Shown in pieces: positions 57,358-64,000 of a DNA stretch of 64,000 nt. Location of the stretch: NCBI GenBank assembly GCA_037953625.1, contig CM075655.1:24694001-24758000 (forward strand), in the 5' to 3' direction. How positions within the stretch are numbered: the first letter of the stretch is position 1; the number at the start of each line of letters is the position of its first letter. Under the pieces are notes generated by a model. That model was not told the origin of the DNA, did not search any database, and saw only the letters and a list, made by a program, of their open reading frames with translations. The translations under genes were made by a program, and so were the position numbers. This DNA is from Crotalaria pallida (Eukaryota; Streptophyta; Magnoliopsida; Fabales; Fabaceae).

Positions 57358-59930
57358 TGTAACACCCTATAATAATAATTACCCTTAAACCTAAAACTTA
57401 CGATTTAAAATTTCTTTAAAAACCAATATAATAACTGCCAAAATAATATTTGTTTTCATTAATACCAAATCATCAGAGTTATAAAGCGGAAGACTTAAAT
57501 ACATCGAATACATAAAATATAAGTTTGACTACATTCAGTTCGGCAAATCAAAAATACAAAACATTGTTTTAGCTCGGCCCAACTGGCCGAGACCCCATCA
57601 GCTATTCGACTCTAAATGACTTACTCTCCCTGTGAGGGAGAGTGAACCTGCTCGGCCGGGGACTGCGTCTGCTCGGGCTCAGTACCTTATAAGGAGGTGA
57701 GCATTACACAGAACTTAAATAAGCAGTTTCTAAAATGCCATACCGAACTACCAAGCCAAACACAAGTAGTCAATTAACAAATAGTAGCAAGTAATCAGAC
57801 CACATGCATGCATCATCATGTAATATTATTTAGCTCGGCTCACACCCTAGCAATTCCCCTTATCCTCTTTCCATACATCATACACTCGGCATCTCGGCCA
57901 CTATCCTCTTACCTCGGTAACCCATCTCTCTACCTCGGACTCATTACTCATTATTCCATTTTCACATAGTTTACAATCTTTTACTCTTCCCGGATGCATA
58001 CACCCAGTGCATGTCTTACACCATTTAAAGTCGTATATCGGAGTGTCATCCATGACTGCGAGTACCCAGTACCCGTCTTACAGCTGCACATACCCGGTAT
58101 GCGTCTGACGCGATCAATGCACGCACCCAGTACGCGTCTTCTATGACCAGGAGCACTACCGCCGATCATTCTATGGAGTAAGGAGTGTCCATAACTGCGA
58201 GCACCCAGTACTCGTCTTATAGCGGCCCATCTCGGCGACTTACACGATCAATGCACGCACCCAGTACGCGTCTGCTATGACCAGGAACACATCCCACCGA
58301 TTCCGTTCTCGGAACCCTGTGTAAATCATAACTGCGAGTACCCAGTACCCGTCTTACAGCTGCACATACCCAGTATGCGTCTGACGCGATCAATGCACGC
58401 ACCCGTTACGCGTCTGCTCTGACCCGATCACACAGCCATTTCTCTTTCATTCCTCTTAGTCCTTTTAACCATTTTAGCTCGGCCTCTCTCGGCTCAACAC
58501 TTTAATTTATTCCTCTTTACATTAATCTCATTATTTACTTAGCTCGGCCTCTCTCGGCTCAACCTCTCTACTTATCCTGTTAACCATCTTTCTAGGTCGG
58601 TCTATCTCGGCTAACCCAGTAACCATTCCCTCTTTCCATTAACCTTTCTCATTATCTGACTTATTGCTCTATCTCTCCTACTTTCCATTTCTACCATTTT
58701 CTCATACCCATTCCCATCGTCATTCAGCTCGGCCACAGACATGAATCATAAACATCAAAGCTCATAAACATTTATAGACAAAGTTTATAAACACTTATAC
58801 CACCACAACCACAAGAATAAAGCATTCAACCAATCCATCATGTAAATACCAACAAATAGCATAAAACAATATTTCACCCTACTTCAAAATCATGTTTCTA
58901 GTTCATTTATTAGTTCCCTTTTTACCATTTTTACCATTTCCTTTCTAACATTAATCCTAGATCCATTCCCTAGTCTAACACCCACTCTTAATACCCTTTA
59001 TGAACACCCTAGAAACCCAAACTCAAGTAGAGGTAACACTCACTCCTTACCTAAAACCGTGAGAGATAAGAGTGAGAGTTTGAGAATGGCTTCCTTGACC
59101 TGGACCTTGTAAGATTAGCACCCCTTGAATCCTTTCCTCCAAGCTGCCACGAGCTCCACCAGGCTGCACACGAACTCCACCAGCCACACACGAACTCCAC
59201 AGCGGTCCAGGGGCTCCAAAACGGAAGGGAAGACGGCGGGAAGGAGGGTTCTCTGGCTGGTGGAAGAGAGGGAGGAAGAAAGTGGGTTGGGGTTTTGTTG
59301 CTAGAACTTTGAAAGAAAGAGAGAGAGAATGAAAAGTGTTGTGTGTTGTGGATTGGTTCCACTTTTATTATTTTAGGGAGGATATTCGTGTGGTCCTCAT
59401 TGGAGGCTTCTTGGGGAAGCTAGAATGTGTGGACAAGATTCATTGGCTTCCAAAGGAAGCCATGAGTAGTACTTGAAAGGGACATAAAGCAATGATAGTG
59501 ACATAAAGTGAATGGCAAGGACAGTGTACGGATGGTACGAATCCCAAAGGGCTACAGCTCAACATGGGTTGACACGAAGGAGCTAGGACGTGTCGGCCAG
59601 GGTACGTCGGCTCGGATACGTCGGCTCGGTTTGTAGGAACCGCAGTAATCCTAGCTTCCATTTCGGATAACAGAGTGAGGTGCGCTGAGGTCGGCTAGTT
59701 CGGCTTGACCACAGGTTCCGCGTTGGGTTCCCATCCAGCTCGGTTCATACGCACACAATCTCGTCTAGCTCGGCCGGGATCGGACCGAGGTCCTATACTT
59801 ACATCCTAGGTCGGCCTATGCTCATACTACCCTTCTAACCTTGTACAATTTCTAAGGCCTAATCCTATCCTTAAATAAATATTTATACACTAAAATTATA
59901 TTATTTAATATTAATTTTCAGGATGTTACA
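57358..59930 (-). repeat. E7 5' LTR
   Basis: The promoter-bearing LTR aligns with 50177-52736, with small indels (for example an extra segment near 58735-58790). It is followed by CTATG, the right copy of the target duplication, and then the rest of the E6 LTR. Confidence 0.93.
58055..58430. repeat. Tandem repeat, about 138-bp unit, E7 5' LTR
   Basis: This is the same array as at 50875-51250 with the same number of units, so the array predates this insertion. Confidence 0.8.
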
Positions 59931-59935
59931 CTATG

Positions 59936-62900
59936 TGTCCCTTGTCTACGTCGCATGCATGATTAGGTTAATGGAATTTAAAGATTCTAAAAGTACATGC
60001 ATAGATTAGTTGAAATTAAAAGAAATATATGAAAATCTTTGAGGTAGTTGTGATTTAAATTGTTGTGTTGATTTTGTCTTAAAATGAAATTAAAAGTTGT
60101 GTATTTTTCCTTTTGATGCTCACGGTTTTAGCCTAAAACTAAAGAAAATAATTTCATGCTTTTATATCTCTATTTGTGCATTAAATCTTTGTAATATTTT
60201 ACATGTATAATTCGGCCAAAGCATGTGCATGTAATTGGAAAAATAGTCTTAATGAAATGACTTATGATTATGGCTATGTCCCTAGGTGCATGATGATGTG
60301 TGAAAGTGATGTGTGTTTCTTTTAATTCTTTTTGTTTTGATTTGATTATGAGAAAAGGATTTTGGTGGTGTTAAATCAATAATTTTTAGTTTTAAATTTT
60401 GTTTGTAAGTAGGAAATAATGACTAAGTGTAATTCGGTTTTGTTAGATTAATTAGAAGGATTAAGTTAAATTATTTTCTCAAGTGTAATTAAGTTAATTT
60501 ATTTAGATTATAATTTAATTAATAATTTTAAATAATTAAAAGTGTGGCTTGTATGATGTGAAATATGATTTGTATTATGGACGCCTTGAAATGGGTATGT
60601 GATTGTTCTTGTGTTAATTGAATGTGTTTGTTTTGAATACTGTTTGAGTTTTAATTGTGAAAAATCTATGTTTGAATTTTAAAGTAATTAAGAATGTTAG
60701 ATGAGAAAAAGAATGATTTAAATGACCTAAATTGATGTGAAATCAAACAGATATGACTTTGAAATTGTGCTTTGGTGTTCTGTTTTAATGCCTAAAGATA
60801 ATAATTTCATAACCAAGATGTTTTAAAACGAAATTAAGAATTCGCGTAAATCGTTTCTAACGCACGGGAAAAAATGTTTAGTTCGGGTGTCGGACGCGAA
60901 GGAAACATGGCAAGGCTACCGACTGGAAATCTTGGGAAGCTCGCGGATGTTTGTCATTCAGGTGAGTGAGAGTGTTGTGGTCCCGTAACGTGGTTGCTCG
61001 CAATCCGAATGGACTGATTGTGAAAGTATTGCGAATTAGACATTTGTGCTAAATGTTTACCTGTTTTACTTGCATACTAGATGTTTATCTGTTTGCATAT
61101 TTTATTCTGTTTAGAAAATGTTTGCTTATGTCTGAATAGTAAAGCGGTAACAACAAAGCGGTGAAAGTAATGAGATAAGAATGAAAAGAGAAAAGAGATG
61201 CGAATAAGAGATATGAGAAAGAATTGAGAAAGAAATAAATGGGGCATTAAGACAAAAGAGAAAGTTATAAGAAACGATTGAGAAAGAGATAAAGGTGATG
61301 TGAGTGAAGGAAAAAGATAAAGAGTTGAGATTGGAAAGAGAACGTGATTATGAAAGTGAGATGTGGTTGAGTAGAGATGTGATTCCTCGTTCATGTTTTT
61401 GGAAAGAAGCCTAGTGTTGAGTTGAGCTTGCTCCTCCATTAGCACTCATCCAAAAATGTGATTTTTGAAAACAGTTTTTGAAAAGAAACTTTTGAAAAGA
61501 ATTGTGAAAAGATATTTTGAGGAAGTGTGAAACAATATTTTTAAAAGAGTTTTATGAAGCCATCTTTTTAAAAGGTTTTGTGAAAAGATATATTTTTGAG
61601 AAAAGTTTTTGGAACCAATCTTTTAATAAAGTCTTTTGAAAGAGCATCTTGAGAAAGTTTACGAAATATTATTTTCGAAAAAGTTTTGCGAAAAGAGTTT
61701 TTGAGAAAGAAGAGGAAATGAGTCTTGAGGAAGTTGATGAGAATTATGCTGAGCATGAGCTGACGAGAATGTTGATATTGAGATGAGATTGATATGAGGC
61801 TTGAGGCCATTGAAATTTTTAGGGGGAAACAAATTGCGTTTAGTGGTCGGGCTTCGTTGAAGGGATGCACCAAGGACGGGCCGATCGTTAGGATTAAGCC
61901 GCTAATTAAAACGTTAAAAACCTTAAAAGACATTTACAAACGCGGTGAGGTATGAGTGTCGTATCGAAGTAGTGGAGAGGAAGGTACCCCGGATATCAGG
62001 GATATTCAGGTGATGAATGCAATAGGGTAGGCTCGGGCGGTAAAACGTCACGTTGCCTTGAGTACTATTCTGGGTGGAATGAATTCCACATGTGGCGTAC
62101 TAACGTGGTAGGGACTGGGTCTAATGTCGTGGTAAGTTCTGCACCCGGGACCGGAATAGTGCTGTCACCCCTATGGCATTTCGAGAACAGTGGAGAGGGA
62201 CTGGAACGGGGCATTTGTGATTACCGCTGAGAGCGTGCCTGTTTATATGATATGAAATGATATGATTTGAGGCTGAGTCCTCCTGGTCTGGGACCATTTG
62301 ATTGTGTGACAGCTGTCATGCCCGCGTGGTAAAGGTCCTGTACTCCTGTTCGCTTCCGACTAGGTTGAGTGGTTGACCGAGGAGATGTAGACGTGTGCGA
62401 GCTCAATGATGATTCCCCCTCATCATTGATGCTAACCGAAACAATAAAACTTAAAAGACCAAGATGTATCAAAGATAAGTCCAACAAAAGATATCAAGTA
62501 CCGAGCAAAATTTATATAAGATAAGTCTGGAATTTAAGATGAAAGAAGGACGGAGAAAAGTTATGAAAGCTTATGAGAAAGATAATTGGAATGTGATGTT
62601 AAGGACGTGAATAAAGTATTTGTGTTTATGATGATTATGAGTATATTATTGTTGTGATTCTTATATGCTATGTGCATAACATGTTATATCTCTAATTGTT
62701 GATGGTTATGTGATTGCATTATAAATGTTATGTTAGGATGTTTTAGTTCTGTTGCATTACCTGTATAATTTTATATTTTATCTACCCTAAGACCGCATGG
62801 TCAACCAGTTAATGTTCGGAACACTGACTCTCTCCTACCATGTTGTCATATCGGCAATTGCTGATATTGCAACTGGTAGATGGCTTAGTATGTAGTAAGT

Positions 62901-63418
62901 CACCCGTACTCCTGCAAGGAGGAGTATAGAAGCTTGTTCCTAACGATGGCATCTGGAGGAGACTCCTGAGACGGAGAACGAGGACGACTCTACTTGCGAT
63001 TGGAGAGCTTGGTCTACCAAGATCCGGAGTTGGACGACGAGTATTAGTGTGTCTGACTAGAAGCTAGGTAATTCCCCTGGCGGAATGTATTCCATTGTAA
63101 GTTCTTAATTGCCTTGCTCTATCATACTGTACCCCGGCAACAGTTTTAATTGATGTGGATGTTTTGGAAAAAGTAAACGGGCTTTGTATTAACTGATGTT
63201 TTGAAAACGAGTTTCAAAGTGCGGTGTCTTGTGACATCTCGGTTTGGAACTTGAAAGGTTTTACGCAACATGAGAACATGAGTTTTAGATGTAACTATGT
63301 TTTGAAAATTGAAATGTTCTCATCCTGTGTAACACATGTTTTTTTTTTAAAAAAAAAACGGCCCTAATTTTCACTATATTTAACTGTAGTTTTCAAGTTG
63401 CCGAATTGGGGTGTTACA
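59936..63418 (+). repeat. E6 5' LTR, second part
   Basis: The sequence resumes after E7 and runs to GGGGTGTTACA. Bases 61900-62240 are unusually similar to the reverse complement of E5 41150-41450. No gene is found: ORFs at 61077-61933 and 62221-62487 are low-complexity or not conserved in E5. Confidence 0.87.
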
Positions 63419-63422
63419 GTTG

Positions 63423-63435
63423 TGGTATCAGAGCA
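63423..63435 (+). other. E6 primer binding site, tRNA-iMet type
   Basis: TGGTATCAGAGCA lies four bases after the LTR end. Confidence 0.92.
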
Positions 63436-64000
63436 ATGGTTAATTTAAGTAACCTTATACATGGACTTACATACTCTGCTGTATGTCTTTGAGTGTGTTA
63501 GTATTAGGATAGCGATAGATGAAAGTAGGAACGCTGAGAGTGTGCGGATGTTTTCTCGGAATGTGTCAGTTTTCGTCTACAGTGGAACGAGGAGTAAAGA
63601 TCAGTATCGATACGTGATTCGAACCTTCTTTTGCTGGACCTATTTTTGATGTGAACCCTTTTGTTTGTGATGATCCTTAAGATATGAGATCTTGTCTTGT
63701 GACTAGGACTCGCTTTTCTTGTTGAAACTTTTCTTGTATAAACCCTATGCATTGCCAAATTGTTTCGGCATGATGTTTGAAAGTGTCTTTTTCTGAAAAT
63801 TTTAGCCCCTGTTTTTGATAAAGCCTTGATCATTGATGAGCCCAAAGTTTCTCCTTGGTCCTTGACCCAACGATTGTTCTTTCCAAAAGCTTTAGTGAGA
63901 ATGTTAAGCCCTTACAACCTATATCAGTCCAATAGATATCCCTAAGATATGAAGTGAGTTGTGGAGTGTTGTTAGGTAAGAGTTGTAAGGCTAATAAGAA
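63436..64000 (+). other. E6 internal region, start, non-coding
   Basis: This is homologous to the reverse complement of 47435 back to about 46855 in E5, base by base with scattered changes and small indels. No ORF is shared between the two copies. It continues beyond the window. Confidence 0.8.

Larger units (their letters stand above)
50177..59930 (-). mobile_element. E7: Ty3/gypsy chromovirus (Tekay/Del-like), complete, inserted in the E6 LTR
   Basis: LTRs of 2560 and 2573 bp are flanked by the 5-bp duplication CTATG (50172-50176 and 59931-59935). On the minus strand: 5' LTR, primer site, gag, protease, RT, RNase H, integrase, chromodomain-like tail, polypurine tract, 3' LTR. All coding parts are in a single frame broken only by four stop codons. 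LTR differences look like about 2-3% plus small indels. It is related to E1 but clearly another family. Confidence 0.95.
47935..64000 (+). mobile_element. E6: second LARD-type element of the E5 family, + strand, right end off-window
   Basis: The LTR begins at 47935 (TGTAACACCCCGCATTTTTC), is split by E7, and ends at 63418 (GGGGTGTTACA). A tRNA-iMet primer site and at least 580 bases of internal sequence follow. Discounting E7, the LTR is about 5.7 kb. It is similar to the E5 LTR but clearly more diverged from it than the two E5 LTR ends are from each other. Confidence 0.87.

Overview
This window is a stack of nested LTR retrotransposons from a plant nuclear genome. I see no host single-copy gene, rRNA, tRNA gene or CRISPR array. 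Plant origin rests on Ty3/gypsy lineages known only from plants (Athila-like, Tat-like, and chromoviruses resembling Tekay/Del), on tRNA-iMet and tRNA-Asp primer sites, and on plant-style promoters. Palindromic AATCGATTA-type motifs in several LTRs recall legume repeats, so a eudicot, possibly a legume, is my low-confidence guess. Elements are named E1-E9 here.

Left half. E1 (+ strand, chromovirus) runs from before base 1 to 22225. Its truncated 5' LTR is 1-2320 and its full 3' LTR is 18702-22225 (3.5 kb). Two later insertions sit inside it: E2 (Athila-like, - strand, 2542-12650, target duplication CTTAG) in the leader, and a 1.6-kb solo LTR (13113-14707, target duplication GAAGT) in gag. E1 itself landed in the antisense gene of E3, a Tat-like element on the - strand (22226-30834, short 577-bp LTR).

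Middle. Bases 30835-34216 are the oldest visible substrate: a decayed chromovirus relic (E8), an LTR remnant on the - strand (E9), and a broken ORF with a KRGRP motif. E4, a second Tat-like element (- strand), starts at 34217. Between its 3' LTR and its integrase, E4 carries a complete three-exon gene on the + strand, with plant-like promoter motifs and introns.

Right half. E5 (- strand, 39882-47934) is inserted in the E4 integrase. It has a 5.9-kb LTR and only 1.7 kb of non-coding internal sequence, so it is a LARD-type non-autonomous element. E6, the same family on the + strand, is inserted in the 5' LTR of E5 and runs off the right edge. E7 (chromovirus, - strand, 50177-59930, target duplication CTATG) is inserted in the LTR of E6. 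The order is substrate, E4, E5, E6, E7 on the right and substrate, E3, E1, then E2 and the solo LTR on the left.

Every gag-pol seen here carries at least one stop. In E1, E2 and E7 all stops are in frame with no frameshift, whereas E3 has real frameshifts. The most interesting material is the spliced antisense gene shared by E3 and E4, the non-coding E5/E6 family, and a 157-codon ORF inside the E1 LTR.
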